Shown one piece after another: positions 27,727 through 38,558 of a DNA stretch of 64,000 bases; position 1 is the first letter of the stretch; each line of letters opens with the position of its first letter. A program made the translations under genes and the position numbers. The DNA is taken from positions 238,055 to 302,054 of the forward strand of contig NZ_PGGO01000005.1 of NCBI RefSeq assembly GCF_003010955.1, in the 5' to 3' direction. Origin of the DNA: Phyllobacterium brassicacearum. GTDB lineage: Bacteria > Pseudomonadota > Alphaproteobacteria > Rhizobiales > Rhizobiaceae. The notes under the pieces were generated by a model. The model did no database searches, had not been told where the DNA came from, and saw nothing but the letters and a program-made list of their open reading frames with translations.

Positions 27727-28203
27727 TTATTCTGCAGCTGCGGGAGCAGCTGGAAGCTTGACGGTACCACCGGCCTTTTCGATCTTTTCGATCGCCGCCT
27801 TGGACGCACCGGAAACTTCGATCGTTACCGCTGTCTTGATGTCACCATCGGCTAGCAGACGAACGCCATCCTTGGGGCGACGGATCACACCGGCAGCCTT
27901 CAGGGTCTCGATCGTTACCGAGGCCTTTGCATCGAGCTTCTTTGCATCGATAGCGGCCTGGATACGGCCAACCGACACAACGTTGAAGCTCTTGGAGAAG
28001 ATGTTCGTGAAACCGCGCTTTGGCAAGCGGCGGTAAAGCGGCATCTGACCGCCTTCGAAACCGTTGATAGCAACGCCCGAACGCGACTTCTGACCCTTGA
28101 CACCACGACCGGCAGTCTTGCCGGAGCCCGAACCAATACCACGGCCAACGCGCTTGCGTGCTTTGGTCGCGCCTGGATTTTCACTCAGATCATTGAGTTT
28201 CAT
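27727..28203 (-). CDS. rplO: 50S ribosomal protein L15
   Basis: A 158-residue uL15, an early-to-mid assembly protein of the large subunit. The N-terminal extension with the Gly/Arg-rich [31 protein letters not shown] penetrates rRNA. The middle [18 protein letters not shown] motif is diagnostic. The C-terminal globular part ends with an alanine-rich tail. A 129-base gap separates it from secY; otherwise it is packed closely with rpmD upstream (17 bases). Confidence 0.98.
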   Translation of the reverse strand: MKLNDLSENPGATKARKRVGRGIGSGSGKTAGRGVKGQKSRSGVAINGFEGGQMPLYRRLPKRGFTNIFSKSFNVVSVGRIQAAIDAKKLDAKASVTIETLKAAGVIRRPKDGVRLLADGDIKTAVTIEVSGASKAAIEKIEKAGGTVKLPAAPAAAE

Positions 28204-28220
28204 TTGTTAAATCTCCGGTA

Positions 28221-28421
28221 TCAAGCCTCGTCCACAACGCGGACGAGATGTTGAACCTTTGCAATCATGCCACGTACGGAAGGCGTATCTTCCAATGTAC
28301 GGGTGCGATGCATCTTATTGAGGCCCAGGCCGATCAGCGTTGCGCGCTGTTCTGCCGGACGGCGGATAGGGCTACCGATCTGCTCGACAGTAACCGTCTT
28401 ACCCTTCTTCTTCTCAACCAT
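28221..28421 (-). CDS. rpmD: 50S ribosomal protein L30
   Basis: A 66-residue uL30, a small two-helix/three-strand protein on the large subunit. The conserved [44 protein letters not shown] sequence covers nearly the whole protein, and the length is typical. It sits between rpsE and rplO in the spc segment, the standard location. Confidence 0.97.
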   Translation of the reverse strand: MVEKKKGKTVTVEQIGSPIRRPAEQRATLIGLGLNKMHRTRTLEDTPSVRGMIAKVQHLVRVVDEA

Positions 28422-28486
28422 GACTTTGTCCTTTAGTCTACAGTCAGCGGAACCGAAGTCCCTGCCCTACTGCGCCAGCTCCTGGC

Positions 28487-29050
28487 CTATTCTTCCGAAC
28501 CGACCACGTCGCGGCGGCGAGCCTGCAGTGTCGAATACTTGATACCGCGCTGAGCAGCGATGTCCTTCGGATGCATCTGATGCTTCAGGGCATCAAATGT
28601 CGCGCGAACCATGTTGTATGGGTTCGACGAACCGAGCGACTTGGCAACAACGTCCTGCACACCAAGCGTCTCGAAGACGGCGCGCATTGGACCACCCGCG
28701 ATGATACCGGTACCAGCTGTGGCTGCACGAAGCAGAACCTTGCCGGCGCCATGACGGCCTTCAACATCGTGATGAAGGGTACGGCCCGAACGCAGCGGTA
28801 CGAAGATCATTTCGCGCTTGGCGGATTCAGTTGCCTTACGGATAGCTTCCGGCACTTCGCGTGCCTTGCCATGACCAAAACCTACGCGGCCCTTCTGATC
28901 GCCGACAACGACGAGTGCAGCAAAGCCAAAACGCCGGCCGCCCTTGACGACCTTGGCGACACGGTTGATGTGAACGAGCTTGTCAACGAATTCGCTGTCA
29001 CGTTCTTCACTGCGGCCGCGATCCTCGCGGCTTCTCTTTTCCTGTGCCAT
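28487..29050 (-). CDS. rpsE: 30S ribosomal protein S5
   Basis: A 187-residue uS5 involved in decoding fidelity and mRNA unwinding at the entry channel. An N-terminal charged extension ([15 protein letters not shown]) precedes the double-stranded-RNA-binding-like fold ([49 protein letters not shown]) and the second domain [19 protein letters not shown]. The loop residues where spectinomycin-resistance changes occur look wild type. It lies between rplR and rpmD. Confidence 0.98.
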   Translation of the reverse strand: MAQEKRSREDRGRSEERDSEFVDKLVHINRVAKVVKGGRRFGFAALVVVGDQKGRVGFGHGKAREVPEAIRKATESAKREMIFVPLRSGRTLHHDVEGRHGAGKVLLRAATAGTGIIAGGPMRAVFETLGVQDVVAKSLGSSNPYNMVRATFDALKHQMHPKDIAAQRGIKYSTLQARRRDVVGSEE

Positions 29051-29105
29051 GCTCCTAATTCCTTTTTCTTTTCCGGTAGCACGAATGATGTTTTAAAGCG
29101 TTACC

Positions 29106-29468
29106 TTAGAAGCTGAGACCAGCTTCGCGGGCAGCCTCGGCAAGTGCCTTTACACGGCCGTGGTAAATGTAGGCGCCACGATCGAAGACGACTTCCTTGA
29201 TGCCAGCCTTGACGGCGCGCTCTGCAACGAGCTTGCCGATGAGGGCTGCTGCATCCGAATCTGCACCGGTCTTCAGCTTGCCCTTGAGGTCAGCTTCGAG
29301 AGTGGATGCGGATGCAATCGTGTGTCCACGCGCATCATCGATGATCTGCGCGTAGATATTCTTTGAAGAACGGTGGACGCTGAGCCGCGGACGGTCACCG
29401 GCAACCGCCTTGAGCTGGCGGCGAACACGCGCAGCGCGACGCTGAATGATTTCTTTCGGCGATGCCAT
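29106..29468 (-). CDS. rplR: 50S ribosomal protein L18
   Basis: A 120-residue uL18 that binds 5S rRNA with L5 and L25. The basic N-terminus ([12 protein letters not shown]), [17 protein letters not shown], and the C-terminal [28 protein letters not shown] are all canonical. The length is typical. It follows rplF by 12 bases and precedes rpsE by 55. Confidence 0.98.
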   Translation of the reverse strand: MASPKEIIQRRAARVRRQLKAVAGDRPRLSVHRSSKNIYAQIIDDARGHTIASASTLEADLKGKLKTGADSDAAALIGKLVAERAVKAGIKEVVFDRGAYIYHGRVKALAEAAREAGLSF

Positions 29469-29480
29469 GACACGAATTCC

Positions 29481-30014
29481 TTACTTCTTCTTACCTTCTT
29501 TGCGAACGATCTTCTCGCCCGCATATTTCACGCCCTTGCCCTTGTAGGGTTCCGGACCACGATATTCGCGGATCTCAGCAGCGACCTGACCGACCTGCTG
29601 CTTGTCGATGCCGGTGACGACGATTTCCGTCGGCTTCGGGACAGCAACCGTGATGCCTTCCGGCACCTGGTAGATCACTTCATGGCTGAAGCCGAGCGAC
29701 AGCTGCAGGTTCTTGCCCTGCATGGCTGCACGATAGCCGACGCCGCTGATTTCAAGACGCTTCTCGAAGCCGTCTTTTACACCCGTGAAGATGTTGACGA
29801 CCATCGTGCGGCTCATGCCCCACTTCGAACGAGCGAGCTTGGAGTTGTCACGCGGATTAACGCTGACAGCGCCGTCTTCAAACTTGACCACAACGTCGTC
29901 ATTGGCGACGAAGGAGAGTTCACCCTTCGGGCCTTTGGCCTTGATGGTCTGACCTTCCACGCTGGCTGTTACGCCCTGCGGGACCGCCACTGGTTTTTTA
30001 CCGATACGAGACAT
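29481..30014 (-). CDS. rplF: 50S ribosomal protein L6
   Basis: A 177-residue uL6 lying near the sarcin-ricin loop and factor-binding site. Two similar domains are visible; the N-terminus is [15 protein letters not shown] and the second domain ends with the L6 signature [17 protein letters not shown]. The length matches the family. It lies between rpsH and rplR in the spc segment. Confidence 0.98.
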   Translation of the reverse strand: MSRIGKKPVAVPQGVTASVEGQTIKAKGPKGELSFVANDDVVVKFEDGAVSVNPRDNSKLARSKWGMSRTMVVNIFTGVKDGFEKRLEISGVGYRAAMQGKNLQLSLGFSHEVIYQVPEGITVAVPKPTEIVVTGIDKQQVGQVAAEIREYRGPEPYKGKGVKYAGEKIVRKEGKKK

Positions 30015-30039
30015 TTTTCAAACCTTTCCAAGCCGGTAC

Positions 30040-30438
30040 TTAGAATATACGGCAGAGCAATTCGCCGCCGACATTCTGTTCACGTGCCTCGTGGTCTGCC
30101 ATCACGCCCTTCGGCGTCGACAGGATGGAAATACCAAGACCGTTCGCGACCTGCGGGATCGACTTGACCGATACGTAAACGCGGCGGCCGGGCTTCGAAA
30201 TACGGGTAATCTCGCGAATTACCGGTACGTTTTCAAAATACTTCAGTTCAATTTCGATCTCGGACTTGCCGTTTTCGAAATCAACCTGGCTGTATCCGCG
30301 GATATAGCCTTCAGCCTGAAGAACATCCAGAACGCGAGCGCGAAGTTTGGAGGCTGGGGTCGAAACCTTGCCCTTCTTGCGCATCGTTGCGTTACGGATA
30401 CGTGTCAGCATATCGCCGAGAGGATCTGTCATAGACAT
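30040..30438 (-). CDS. rpsH: 30S ribosomal protein S8
   Basis: A 132-residue uS8, a primary 16S rRNA binder in the 30S body; in E. coli it is the translational repressor of the spc operon, acting at rplE. The N-terminus [22 protein letters not shown] and the C-terminal [33 protein letters not shown] are diagnostic. Whether S8 also regulates the operon here cannot be judged from sequence. Confidence 0.98.
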   Translation of the reverse strand: MSMTDPLGDMLTRIRNATMRKKGKVSTPASKLRARVLDVLQAEGYIRGYSQVDFENGKSEIEIELKYFENVPVIREITRISKPGRRVYVSVKSIPQVANGLGISILSTPKGVMADHEAREQNVGGELLCRIF

Positions 30439-30450
30439 CTGTCTTCTCCC

Positions 30451-30756
30451 TTACCAGCTCGACTTCACGACGCCGGGCACCTGGCCGAGCGAACCCAGCT
30501 GGCGCAATGCGATACGCGACATTTTAAGCTTGCGGTAGAAACCGCGCGGACGGCCCGAGACTTCGCAACGGTTGCGAATACGAACCTTGGTGGAATTGCG
30601 TGGCAGCTCTGCCAGCTGGATGGTGGCGCGGAAGCGCTCGTCCAGCGGCAGCGACTGATTCATCACGATAGCCTTCAGGCGCGCGCGCTTTGCAGCGAAA
30701 CGCTTCACCAGGAGACCACGGCGCTTGTTCTTTTCGACTGCGCTCGTCTTAGCCAT
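30451..30756 (-). CDS. rpsN: 30S ribosomal protein S14, zinc-free form
   Basis: A 101-residue uS14 of the 30S head. The start is ATG at 30756, which gives the [14 protein letters not shown]-terminus; a longer frame to 30957 is the antisense-like extension into rplE. Only one cysteine is present ([16 protein letters not shown]), so it is the long, non-zinc form rather than the short CXXC form. It lies 25 bases after rplE. Confidence 0.97.
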   Translation of the reverse strand: MAKTSAVEKNKRRGLLVKRFAAKRARLKAIVMNQSLPLDERFRATIQLAELPRNSTKVRIRNRCEVSGRPRGFYRKLKMSRIALRQLGSLGQVPGVVKSSW

Positions 30757-30781
30757 TTCATATACCTCGCTACGCTTGCCG

Positions 30782-31339
30782 TTACTGGCGGAAGGGGAAG
30801 TTGAAGGCGCGCAGCAATGCGCGTGCTTCATCATCCGTCTTTGCAGTCGTACAAACGATGATGTCCATGCCCCAGATCTGATCAACCTTGTCGTAGTTGA
30901 TTTCCGGAAACACAATGTGTTCCTTGATACCCATGGCGAAGTTGCCACGACCGTCAAAGCTCTTTGGGTTCAGACCGCGGAAATCTCGAACCCGCGGCAG
31001 CGCGATCGTGATCAGACGGTCAATGAATTCATACATGCGCTCTTTACGAAGGGTGACCTTCGTACCGATCGGCATATTCTCACGAACCTTGAAGGTAGCG
31101 ATCGAATTGCGCGCACGCGTAATAACCGGCTTCTGTCCGGCAATCAATGCCAGATCTTCAGCTGCGACAGTTGGCTTCTTGGAGTCAGCAGTTGCTTCAC
31201 CAACGCCCATGTTGAGAACAACTTTGGTGATGCGCGGGATCTGCATCTCGTTGTCATATTTGAACTGCTCGAGAAGAGCCTTACGTACCACTTCCTGGTA
31301 CTGCTTCTTCAAGCGTGGTTCGATCTTTGCATCAGCCAT
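30782..31339 (-). CDS. rplE: 50S ribosomal protein L5
   Basis: A 185-residue uL5 that binds 5S rRNA and contacts P-site tRNA. Canonical blocks include [49 protein letters not shown] and the C-terminal [39 protein letters not shown]. Its start overlaps the end of rplX by eight bases, suggesting translational coupling. Confidence 0.98.
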   Translation of the reverse strand: MADAKIEPRLKKQYQEVVRKALLEQFKYDNEMQIPRITKVVLNMGVGEATADSKKPTVAAEDLALIAGQKPVITRARNSIATFKVRENMPIGTKVTLRKERMYEFIDRLITIALPRVRDFRGLNPKSFDGRGNFAMGIKEHIVFPEINYDKVDQIWGMDIIVCTTAKTDDEARALLRAFNFPFRQ

Positions 31340-31646
31340 CGATCAGATCTCCTGAACGCTTTGCTACACGTACCTTCTTGCCGTCTTCGAGGACCTTGAA
31401 GCCAACACGGGTCGGCTTGCCATCCTTGGGGTCGGCGATCGCGAGGTTCGACAGATGGAGCGGCGCTTCTTTCGAAATGATGCCGGCTTCCTGATTCTGT
31501 GTCTGCTTCTGGTGACGCTTGACAACATTAACGCCGCGAACGAGCGCCTGCTCGTCCTTCGGCAAAACTTTGATTACTTCGCCGGTACGGCCCTTGTCCT
31601 TACCAGCCAGAACGACAACGCGGTCGCCTTTACGGATCTTCTGCAT
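31332..31646 (-). CDS. rplX: 50S ribosomal protein L24
   Basis: A 104-residue uL24, an assembly initiator of the large subunit near the tunnel exit. The KOW motif ([42 protein letters not shown]) fills the N-terminal half, and [25 protein letters not shown] follows. It overlaps rplE by eight bases and lies 10 bases after rplN. Confidence 0.98.
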   Translation of the reverse strand: MQKIRKGDRVVVLAGKDKGRTGEVIKVLPKDEQALVRGVNVVKRHQKQTQNQEAGIISKEAPLHLSNLAIADPKDGKPTRVGFKVLEDGKKVRVAKRSGDLIDG

Positions 31647-31656
31647 CGTCAGCTCC

Positions 31657-32025
31657 TTACAAAACTTCTGGAGCCAGCGAGATGATCTTCATGTGGCTCT
31701 TTGCGCGGAGTTCGCGCGGAACCGGTCCGAAGATACGTGTGCCGATAGGCTCTTTCTTATTGTCGATCAAAACGGCGGCGTTCTTGTCGAAACGAATAAC
31801 GCTCCCGTCCGCGCGACGGATGTCCTTGGCAGTGCGAACAACCACTGCCTTCATCACGTCACCTTTTTTCACACGGCCGCGCGGAATTGCTTCCTTGATC
31901 GAAACGACAATGATGTCGCCGACCGAAGCATATTTCCGCTTCGAACCGCCCAGCACCTTGATGCACATGACACGACGTGCGCCGGAATTATCCGCCACGT
32001 CGAGGTTTGTTTGCATCTGAATCAT
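31657..32025 (-). CDS. rplN: 50S ribosomal protein L14
   Basis: A 122-residue uL14 at the subunit interface, forming bridge B8 with 16S rRNA. The sequence [50 protein letters not shown] and the C-terminal [23 protein letters not shown] are diagnostic, and the length is exactly typical. A 79-base spacer separates it from rpsQ, the traditional spc start point, but no clear promoter was recognised there. Confidence 0.98.
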   Translation of the reverse strand: MIQMQTNLDVADNSGARRVMCIKVLGGSKRKYASVGDIIVVSIKEAIPRGRVKKGDVMKAVVVRTAKDIRRADGSVIRFDKNAAVLIDNKKEPIGTRIFGPVPRELRAKSHMKIISLAPEVL

Positions 32026-32104
32026 GACTAGCCGCCTTCTTCTTGTTCAACCGGACTGGGCTTTCCTTGCCCCTCGCGATTGCTGCGTACTTACCTACAG
32101 ATTA

Positions 32105-32347
32105 TTAACTCGCCGGGGCGTCTATAACGACAACCCAACGCTTGTCTTTCGAAATCGGCTTCGATTCCTGGATGGAAACGGCGTCGCCGACCTTGAACTG
32201 GTTATTCTCATCATGCGCCTTGTACTTCTTGGACTGGCGCACAGTCTTCTGGAGGAGCGGATGCGAATAGCGCCGCTCGACCTTGACCACAACGGTCTTG
32301 TCGTTTTTGTCGCTCACGACAACGCCCTGCAGAATGCGTTTAGGCAT
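32105..32347 (-). CDS. rpsQ: 30S ribosomal protein S17
   Basis: An 80-residue uS17, an OB-fold 16S rRNA-binding protein. The N-terminus [47 protein letters not shown] and the [21 protein letters not shown] block are typical. It is the last gene of the S10 segment, 11 bases after rpmC. Confidence 0.98.
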   Translation of the reverse strand: MPKRILQGVVVSDKNDKTVVVKVERRYSHPLLQKTVRQSKKYKAHDENNQFKVGDAVSIQESKPISKDKRWVVVIDAPAS

Positions 32348-32358
32348 GGTTTTCTTCC

Positions 32359-32559
32359 TTAAGCCTTGCTCTCGACCGCTTTTTGGCGGGCGACAGTCTT
32401 GATGCGCGCAATATCACGGCGGATCTGCCGGACGCGAGCGGTTTTTTCCAACTGGCCGGTTGCCTTCTGGAAGCGCAGGTTGAACTGCTCTTTCTTCAGG
32501 GAACCCAATTCTTCATTCAACTGATCGAGGCTCATCGCCCGGACTTCTGCGGATTTCAT
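32359..32559 (-). CDS. rpmC: 50S ribosomal protein L29
   Basis: A 66-residue uL29 located at the tunnel exit, where it contributes to docking of SRP and trigger factor. The sequence [54 protein letters not shown] is a standard helical hairpin. ATG at 32559 is preferred over GTG at 32568 because the AAGGGG ribosome-binding sequence is too close to the GTG. It nearly abuts rplP. Confidence 0.95.
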   Translation of the reverse strand: MKSAEVRAMSLDQLNEELGSLKKEQFNLRFQKATGQLEKTARVRQIRRDIARIKTVARQKAVESKA

Positions 32560-32571
32560 AACATCCACCCC

Positions 32572-32985
32572 TTATTCTGCGATGCGCTGAATAAAGCGCG
32601 TCCTGACCGAAAGTTTCGCAGCTCCAAGGCGAAGCGCCTCACGAGCGATTTCTTCCGAAACGCCGTCGAGCTCGAACATGATGCGGCCTGGCGCGACGCG
32701 GGAAGCCCAGTAATCAACCGAACCCTTACCTTTACCCATACGGACTTCGGTAGGCTTCGATGTTACCGGCACATCCGGGAAAATCCGGATCCACACACGA
32801 CCGGCACGTTTCATGTGACGGGTAATTGCACGGCGAGCGGCTTCGATCTCACGCGCCGTAACGCGGTTCGGCTCGAGGGCCTTCAGGCCGAAAGCACCAA
32901 AATTAAGATCCGTACCGCCCTTCGACGCGCCGCTGATACGGCCCTTGAACTGCTTGCGGAACTTTGTGCGCTTAGGCTGCAGCAT
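32572..32985 (-). CDS. rplP: 50S ribosomal protein L16
   Basis: A 137-residue uL16 that organises the A-site region of the large subunit and is added late in assembly. It begins [30 protein letters not shown] and contains [42 protein letters not shown], the family hallmark including the conserved arginine near the peptidyl transferase centre. It follows rpsC by 40 bases. Confidence 0.98.
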   Translation of the reverse strand: MLQPKRTKFRKQFKGRISGASKGGTDLNFGAFGLKALEPNRVTAREIEAARRAITRHMKRAGRVWIRIFPDVPVTSKPTEVRMGKGKGSVDYWASRVAPGRIMFELDGVSEEIAREALRLGAAKLSVRTRFIQRIAE

Positions 32986-33025
32986 TGTTCTCTACTCCAA
33001 AATTCACGATCCGGAAAGACGCTTT

Positions 33026-33733
33026 TTAAGCGTTTTCGCGGCGACGGTTCGAACCCTGATGGCTATCGCCTTCAACAGCACGACGCTCGGAAGCCATTGG
33101 ATCATGCTCAAGGATTTCGCCCTTGAAGACCCAGACCTTGACGCCGCAAATGCCGTAAGCGGTTTGTGCTTCAGCAGTTCCGTAATCGATATCGGCACGA
33201 AGGGTATGCAGAGGCACGCGGCCTTCACGGTACCATTCCATACGCGCAATTTCCGCACCGCCGAGACGGCCCGAGCAATTGATACGAATGCCTTCTGCAC
33301 CAAGACGCATGGCCGACTGAACGGCGCGCTTCATGGCACGGCGGAATGCAACACGGCGTTCCAGCTGCTGAGCAATCGACTGAGCAACCAGGGTCGCGTC
33401 CGTTTCCGGCTTGCGGACTTCAACGATATTGAGTGCAGCATCGGCATTCGTCATTTCTGACAGCTTGCGACGCAGCTTCTCGATATCGGCGCCCTTCTTG
33501 CCGATGATCAGACCCGGACGAGCAGCATGGATCGTTACGCGGCACTTCTTGTGCGGACGCTCGATCACCACCTTGGAGATGGCGGCCTGCTTCAGTTCGT
33601 CCATCAGATACTTGCGGATCTTCAGGTCTTCATGCAGCAGCTTGCCGTATTCACCTGTGTTCGCGTACCAACGCGAGTCCCAGGTCCGATTGATGCCGAG
33701 GCGGAAGCCAATCGGATTAATCTTCTGGCCCAT
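33026..33733 (-). CDS. rpsC: 30S ribosomal protein S3
   Basis: A 235-residue uS3 at the mRNA entry channel, contributing to helicase activity. It starts [23 protein letters not shown] type II KH domain contains the GKKG loop ([17 protein letters not shown]). The C-terminal domain has [34 protein letters not shown]. It overlaps rplV by one base (TAATG-type junction). Confidence 0.98.
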   Translation of the reverse strand: MGQKINPIGFRLGINRTWDSRWYANTGEYGKLLHEDLKIRKYLMDELKQAAISKVVIERPHKKCRVTIHAARPGLIIGKKGADIEKLRRKLSEMTNADAALNIVEVRKPETDATLVAQSIAQQLERRVAFRRAMKRAVQSAMRLGAEGIRINCSGRLGGAEIARMEWYREGRVPLHTLRADIDYGTAEAQTAYGICGVKVWVFKGEILEHDPMASERRAVEGDSHQGSNRRRENA

Positions 33734-34122
33734 TATGCGGCCTCCCCTTTTTCCTGACCTTCGCGAACAACGATCGTCAGATGCGAGAATGGCTTCTCGA
33801 TCCGGCTTGCACGACCGCGGCCACGAACATGGAAACGCTTCATCACGACTGACTTGCCTACGTAGGCTTCAGCAACAACCAGAGCATCAACATCCAGGTC
33901 GTGGTTGTTTTCTGCGTTGGCGATAGCTGATTCGAGAGTCTTTTTCACCGTGCCTGCAATCCGCTTGCGCGAAAATTCCAGGTCGGCAAGAGCGGCGTTG
34001 ACCTTCTTGCCACGGATCATCGCAGCCACCAGATTTAGCTTCTGAGGGCTGATGCGGAGCGTGCGGGCAACGGCTTTCGCCTCGTTGTCCTTAAGCTGGC
34101 GCGGAGCCTTAGCCTTGCCCAT
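33733..34122 (-). CDS. rplV: 50S ribosomal protein L22
   Basis: A 129-residue uL22 lining the peptide exit tunnel; its beta-hairpin loop ([26 protein letters not shown]) forms the constriction where macrolide-resistance changes occur and looks wild type. The N-terminal [38 protein letters not shown] block is typical of the family. It lies two bases after rpsS and overlaps rpsC. Confidence 0.98.
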   Translation of the reverse strand: MGKAKAPRQLKDNEAKAVARTLRISPQKLNLVAAMIRGKKVNAALADLEFSRKRIAGTVKKTLESAIANAENNHDLDVDALVVAEAYVGKSVVMKRFHVRGRGRASRIEKPFSHLTIVVREGQEKGEAA

Positions 34123-34124
34123 CG

Positions 34125-34403
34125 TTATTTCCTCTTCGCCTTCTTGTCCGCGCCGTGCCCGTAATAGGTACGCGTCGGAGCGAATTCACCAAACTTGTGT
34201 CCGATCATCTCTTCGTTGACCGAAACAGGAACGTGCTTGTTACCGTTGTACACCCCGAAGGTCAGACCGACGAACTGCGGCAGGATCGTGGAGCGGCGGC
34301 TCCAGATCTTGATAACTTCACTGCGACCGCCCTCACGTACCTTCTCAGCCTTCTTGAGAAGATAGCCATCGATGAACGGGCCTTTCCAAACTGAACGAGC
34401 CAT
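34125..34403 (-). CDS. rpsS: 30S ribosomal protein S19
   Basis: A 92-residue uS19 that pairs with S13 in the 30S head near the A site. The sequence [21 protein letters not shown] and the core [55 protein letters not shown] are canonical. It lies between rplB and rplV with short spacers. Confidence 0.98.
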   Translation of the reverse strand: MARSVWKGPFIDGYLLKKAEKVREGGRSEVIKIWSRRSTILPQFVGLTFGVYNGNKHVPVSVNEEMIGHKFGEFAPTRTYYGHGADKKAKRK

Positions 34404-34418
34404 TTCAGACTACCTCTC

Positions 34419-35252
34419 TTACTTCTTGCGCTGATGACGCGAACGAGCGATGAACTTGTCCGTCGACTTGTTGGAGCGCGTCTTCTTGCCCTTCGTGGGC
34501 TTGCCCCACGGAGAAACCGGATGACGTCCACCTGACGTACGGCCTTCACCACCACCATGGGGGTGATCAACCGGGTTCATGGCAACGCCGCGAACATGCG
34601 GGCGCTTGCCGAGCCAGCGGCTGCGACCTGCCTTGCCAAGGCTGATATTGCCATGGTCAGGGTTGGATACTGCACCGACCGTGGCAAAGCACGAACCGTG
34701 GACGAGGCGCTGTTCACCTGAATTCAGGCGAAGGATTGCCATGCCCTGGTCGCGGCCGACGAGCTGCGCATAGGTACCGGCGGAGCGAGCGATCTGACCG
34801 CCCTTGCCCGGCTTCATCTCCACATTGTGGATGATGGTGCCGACCGGGATCGAAGCCAATGGCATCGCATTGCCCGGCTTCACGTCTGTCTGCGCGCCAG
34901 CAATGACGCTGTCGCCAACGGCCAGACGCTGCGGAGCCAGGATGTAGCTCAGTTCGCCATCTTCGTAGCGGATGAGCGCAATGAATGCGGTCCGGTTCGG
35001 ATCGTATTCAAGGCGTTCAACCTTGGCAGCAACATCGTGCTTGCGACGCTTGAAGTCGACGAAGCGGTATGTGCGCTTGTGTCCGCCACCCTGGTAGCGT
35101 GCAGTCACGCGACCGGAGTTGTTGCGACCACCCTTCGATGTCAGACCTTCGGTCAGAGCCTTGACAGGCTTGCCCTTGTAAAGCTCCGAACGGTCCACAA
35201 TCACCAGCTGACGCTGGCTTGGTGTGGTTGGATTATAACTTTTGAGTGCCAT
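34419..35252 (-). CDS. rplB: 50S ribosomal protein L2
   Basis: A 277-residue uL2, essential for subunit joining and the peptidyl transferase centre. It shows the RNA-binding domain ([28 protein letters not shown]) and the C-terminal [38 protein letters not shown] loop with the conserved histidine implicated in catalysis. The length is typical. It lies between rplW and rpsS. Confidence 0.98.
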   Translation of the reverse strand: MALKSYNPTTPSQRQLVIVDRSELYKGKPVKALTEGLTSKGGRNNSGRVTARYQGGGHKRTYRFVDFKRRKHDVAAKVERLEYDPNRTAFIALIRYEDGELSYILAPQRLAVGDSVIAGAQTDVKPGNAMPLASIPVGTIIHNVEMKPGKGGQIARSAGTYAQLVGRDQGMAILRLNSGEQRLVHGSCFATVGAVSNPDHGNISLGKAGRSRWLGKRPHVRGVAMNPVDHPHGGGEGRTSGGRHPVSPWGKPTKGKKTRSNKSTDKFIARSRHQRKK

Positions 35253-35272
35253 TGTCTTTACTCCACGGCCCC

Positions 35273-35566
35273 TCAGAGACCAGTCGAAACATCGATCGAC
35301 TGCCCTTCGGCGAGCGTCACGACTGCTTTCTTGACATCACTCTGGCGCCCGACGATGCCGCGGAACCGCTTCACCTTGCCTTTGCGCACAGCTGTATTGA
35401 CTGCCGTAACCTTCACGCGGAACAGCGCTTCGACTGCGGCCTTGATTTCCGGTTTCGTTGCCTTCTTGGCTACGTTGAAGACAACCTGGTTGTTTTCAGA
35501 AACCAGAGTCGACTTTTCCGTAATGACCGGGCTGACGATCACGTCGTAGTGGCGAAGATCAGTCAT
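35273..35566 (-). CDS. rplW: 50S ribosomal protein L23
   Basis: A 97-residue uL23 at the tunnel exit, the docking site for trigger factor and SRP. The sequence [54 protein letters not shown] is typical. The C-terminal [24 protein letters not shown] completes the fold. Its start overlaps the end of rplD by four bases. Confidence 0.98.
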   Translation of the reverse strand: MTDLRHYDVIVSPVITEKSTLVSENNQVVFNVAKKATKPEIKAAVEALFRVKVTAVNTAVRKGKVKRFRGIVGRQSDVKKAVVTLAEGQSIDVSTGL

Positions 35567-36183
35567 TTGAAACGCTCCTCGAGAGCTTCAACTGCTGCCT
35601 TGGAAAGCACAAGCTTGCCACGACGCAGAATGTCGTAAACATTGATGCCCTGGATCGGCAGAACATCGATGTTCGGGATGTTCGAAGCAGCGCGACGGAA
35701 ATTCGCATCGATCTCGGCACCGCCGATGAGAAGCGCATTTTCGAGGCCAAGCTTGGCGAACTGCGAAACAAGAATCTTCGTCTTCGCTTCGGCAGCGGCC
35801 AGATCATCGATGATGATTAGGTCGGAAGCCTTGACCTTTGCCGACAGGGCATGACGAAGCGCAAGGGCACGAACCTTCTTCGGAAGGTCATGCTCGTGGC
35901 TGTGAACAACCGGACCATGAGCCTTGCCGCCGCCGCGGAACTGCGGTGCACGTGCCGAATGGTGACGGGCGCGGCCCGTACCCTTCTGCTTGTACATCTT
36001 GGCGCCGGTGCGTGCGATTTCCGAACGGCCCTTTGCCTTGTGCGTTCCCTGCTGCTTGCGGGCAAGCTGGTAACGGACCATGCGCTGAAGGATATCGTCG
36101 CGCGGCTCAAGACCGAAAATCTCCTCGGAGAGTTTCACCTTGCCGGCGTCCTTGCCTTCAAGTGTTGTAATCGAAAGGTCCAT
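35563..36183 (-). CDS. rplD: 50S ribosomal protein L4
   Basis: A 206-residue uL4 whose extended loop ([27 protein letters not shown]) lines the exit tunnel. In E. coli it represses its own S10 operon; such control has not been shown here. It starts [36 protein letters not shown]. Its ATG shares a base with the rplC stop, and its end overlaps rplW by four bases. Confidence 0.98.
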   Translation of the reverse strand: MDLSITTLEGKDAGKVKLSEEIFGLEPRDDILQRMVRYQLARKQQGTHKAKGRSEIARTGAKMYKQKGTGRARHHSARAPQFRGGGKAHGPVVHSHEHDLPKKVRALALRHALSAKVKASDLIIIDDLAAAEAKTKILVSQFAKLGLENALLIGGAEIDANFRRAASNIPNIDVLPIQGINVYDILRRGKLVLSKAAVEALEERFK

Positions 36184-36920
36184 TATTCGGCTCCCTCAGT
36201 TGTCTGCGCCACTTCTGCATCAGACACAGCGGCTGTACCGTTAGCTGCCTGGCGGAGACCGGCTGGCTTGGGAGCATGGTCCGGCAGCGCTACCTTGACG
36301 GCATCGCGTACGAGGATCCATGCACCCTTGGAACCAGGAACTGCACCACGAACCAGAATGAGGCCACGATCGAGGTCAGTCGAAACGACTTCGATGTTCT
36401 GTGTCGTCACACGGGTCTGACCCATGTGACCGGCCATCTTCTTGCCCTTGAACACCTTACCCGGATCCTGACGCTGACCGGTCGAACCGTGAGCGCGGTG
36501 GGTAACCGAGTTACCGTGCGAAGCGCGGTGACCGCCGAAGTTGTGGCGCTTCATCGAACCGGCAAAACCCTTACCGATTGAAGTACCAGTCACATCGACC
36601 TTCTGGCCGGCAACGTAATGTTCGGCAGTGATCTCAACACCGACATCAAGAAGATTGTCGGCAGAGACGCGGAATTCCGCCACTTTCGCCTTTGGCTCAA
36701 CGGAAGCCGTCGCGAAATGACCGCGCAAGCCCTTCGTTGTATTCTTTACCTTGGCCAGACCAACACCGAGCTGAACGGCAGTGTAGCCATTCTTCTCGAC
36801 TGTACGCTGAGCCACAACCTGACAATTCTCCATCCGGAGTACTGTCACCGGCACATGCTCACCTGCGTCGTTGTAGACGCGAGTCATGCCCAGCTTCTGT
36901 GCAATTACACCTGAACGCAT
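36183..36920 (-). CDS. rplC: 50S ribosomal protein L3
   Basis: A 245-residue uL3, an assembly initiator reaching the peptidyl transferase centre. It begins [28 protein letters not shown] and has the central [49 protein letters not shown] loop, including the conserved glutamine that is methylated in E. coli. About 30 residues of C-terminal Ala/Glu extension exceed the E. coli protein, as is usual in Alphaproteobacteria. It overlaps rplD by one base. Confidence 0.98.
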   Translation of the reverse strand: MRSGVIAQKLGMTRVYNDAGEHVPVTVLRMENCQVVAQRTVEKNGYTAVQLGVGLAKVKNTTKGLRGHFATASVEPKAKVAEFRVSADNLLDVGVEITAEHYVAGQKVDVTGTSIGKGFAGSMKRHNFGGHRASHGNSVTHRAHGSTGQRQDPGKVFKGKKMAGHMGQTRVTTQNIEVVSTDLDRGLILVRGAVPGSKGAWILVRDAVKVALPDHAPKPAGLRQAANGTAAVSDAEVAQTTEGAE

Positions 36921-36945
36921 CGGTTCGTCCTTCCGTCCTCAAGCC

Positions 36946-37254
36946 TTACAGCTTGATCTCGACATCAACACCAGCGGAAAGATCGAGCTTCATCAGCGCG
37001 TCTACAGTCTGCGGAGTTGGGTCTACGATATCGAGAAGACGCTTATGTGTGCGCATCTCGAACTGTTCGCGGCTCTTCTTGTCGATGTGCGGCGACCGGT
37101 TGACAGTGAACTTCTCGATCCGTGTAGGAAGCGGGATCGGTCCGCGCACGTTGGCACCGGTACGCTTGGCAGTCGACACGATTTCCCGCGTCGAATCGTC
37201 AAGGATCCGATGATCAAACGCCTTGAGGCGAATGCGGATGTTTTGACCGTTCAT
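36946..37254 (-). CDS. rpsJ: 30S ribosomal protein S10
   Basis: A 102-residue uS10 of the 30S head that also pairs with NusB in antitermination. ATG at 37254 gives the canonical [17 protein letters not shown]-terminus; an upstream in-frame start at 37305 would add unrelated residues from the tufA spacer. The [28 protein letters not shown] block is typical. It lies 63 bases after tufA. Confidence 0.97.
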   Translation of the reverse strand: MNGQNIRIRLKAFDHRILDDSTREIVSTAKRTGANVRGPIPLPTRIEKFTVNRSPHIDKKSREQFEMRTHKRLLDIVDPTPQTVDALMKLDLSAGVDVEIKL

Positions 37255-37313
37255 TTCATCTTTTCCTTGTTTAGCGGAGACGCCGTATAACAGGCGCCTC
37301 TGCATAAAACCTT

Positions 37314-38493
37314 AATTTTACTCAATGATCGACGATACGATGCCGGCACCGACGGTGCGGCCACCTTCACGGATAGCGAAGCGCAGCTTCTCTTCCATCG
37401 CGATCGGCACGATCAGCGTCACATCAACTGCGATGTTGTCGCCGGGCATGACCATTTCCGTGCCTTCCGGCAGCGTCACAACACCCGTCACGTCGGTCGT
37501 GCGGAAGTAGAACTGCGGACGGTAGTTGGAGAAGAATGGCGTGTGACGGCCACCTTCATCCTTCGTCAGGATATAGGCTTCTGCCTTGAACTTGGTGTGC
37601 GGCTTGACCGAACCGGGCTTGGCAAGGATCTGGCCGCGCTCGACGTCTTCACGGCCAACGCCGCGGATCAGCGCACCGATGTTGTCGCCAGCCTGGCCCT
37701 GGTCCAAGAGCTTGCGGAACATTTCAACGCCGGTCACCGTCGTCTTCGTCGTCGGCTTGATGCCGATGATCTCGACTTCTTCACCAACCTTGACGATCCC
37801 GCGCTCAACGCGGCCCGTCACAACCGTACCACGGCCGGAGATCGAGAATACGTCTTCGATCGGCATCAGGAACGGCTGGTCGATCGGACGCTCTGGCGTC
37901 GGAATGTACTTGTCGACTTCCGCCATCAGCGCACGAACAGCGTCTTCGCCGATTTCCTTGTTGGAATCTTCCAGCGCAGCCAAAGCCGAACCCTTGACGA
38001 TCGGAATGTCGTCGCCCGGGAAATCGTACTTCGACAGAAGCTCGCGCACTTCCAATTCAACCAGCTCGAGAAGCTCGGCATCGTCAACCTGGTCAACCTT
38101 ATTCAGGAACACGACGATCGCCGGAACGCCAACCTGACGGGCAAGCAGGATGTGCTCGCGGGTCTGCGGCATCGGGCCGTCGGCAGCCGAGACAACCAGG
38201 ATCGCGCCGTCCATCTGCGCTGCACCGGTGATCATGTTCTTCACATAGTCGGCGTGGCCGGGGCAATCGACGTGCGCATAGTGACGCGCTGGCGTCTCAT
38301 ACTCAACGTGTGCCGTCGAGATCGTGATGCCGCGCGCCTTTTCTTCCGGTGCCGCGTCGATCTGGTCGTACGCCTTGTACTCGCCAAAATACTTCGTAAT
38401 CGCTGCCGTCAACGACGTCTTGCCATGGTCAACGTGACCAATCGTGCCAATGTTGACGTGCGGCTTGTTACGTTCAAACTTGCTCTTAGCCAT
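37314..38493. repeat. tuf repeat copy A
   Basis: This 1180-base stretch matches 56922-58101 in the same orientation, offset 19,608 bases. It covers the whole tufA reading frame plus four bases past its stop. Translations agree in every frame that I compared, so the copies appear identical at nucleotide level; flanks diverge immediately. Gene conversion is the usual cause. Confidence 0.9.
37318..38493 (-). CDS. tufA: elongation factor Tu, copy A (str operon)
   Basis: A 391-residue EF-Tu that delivers aminoacyl-tRNA to the ribosome. The GTPase domain has GHVDHGKT (19-26), [20 protein letters not shown] and SALAAL motifs. Domains 2 and 3 follow with [14 protein letters not shown] and the C-terminal [20 protein letters not shown]. 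It is identical to the second copy at 56926-58101. It lies between fusA and rpsJ, the conserved str-operon position. Kirromycin-site residues look wild type, though not checked in depth. Confidence 0.98.
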   Translation of the reverse strand: MAKSKFERNKPHVNIGTIGHVDHGKTSLTAAITKYFGEYKAYDQIDAAPEEKARGITISTAHVEYETPARHYAHVDCPGHADYVKNMITGAAQMDGAILVVSAADGPMPQTREHILLARQVGVPAIVVFLNKVDQVDDAELLELVELEVRELLSKYDFPGDDIPIVKGSALAALEDSNKEIGEDAVRALMAEVDKYIPTPERPIDQPFLMPIEDVFSISGRGTVVTGRVERGIVKVGEEVEIIGIKPTTKTTVTGVEMFRKLLDQGQAGDNIGALIRGVGREDVERGQILAKPGSVKPHTKFKAEAYILTKDEGGRHTPFFSNYRPQFYFRTTDVTGVVTLPEGTEMVMPGDNIAVDVTLIVPIAMEEKLRFAIREGGRTVGAGIVSSIIE

Positions 38494-38558
38494 CTGAGCT
38501 CTCCGTTATTATGTTCGCCTGCTCAGGCTCAACTCAACTGTCACGCGCAACCTTATGG

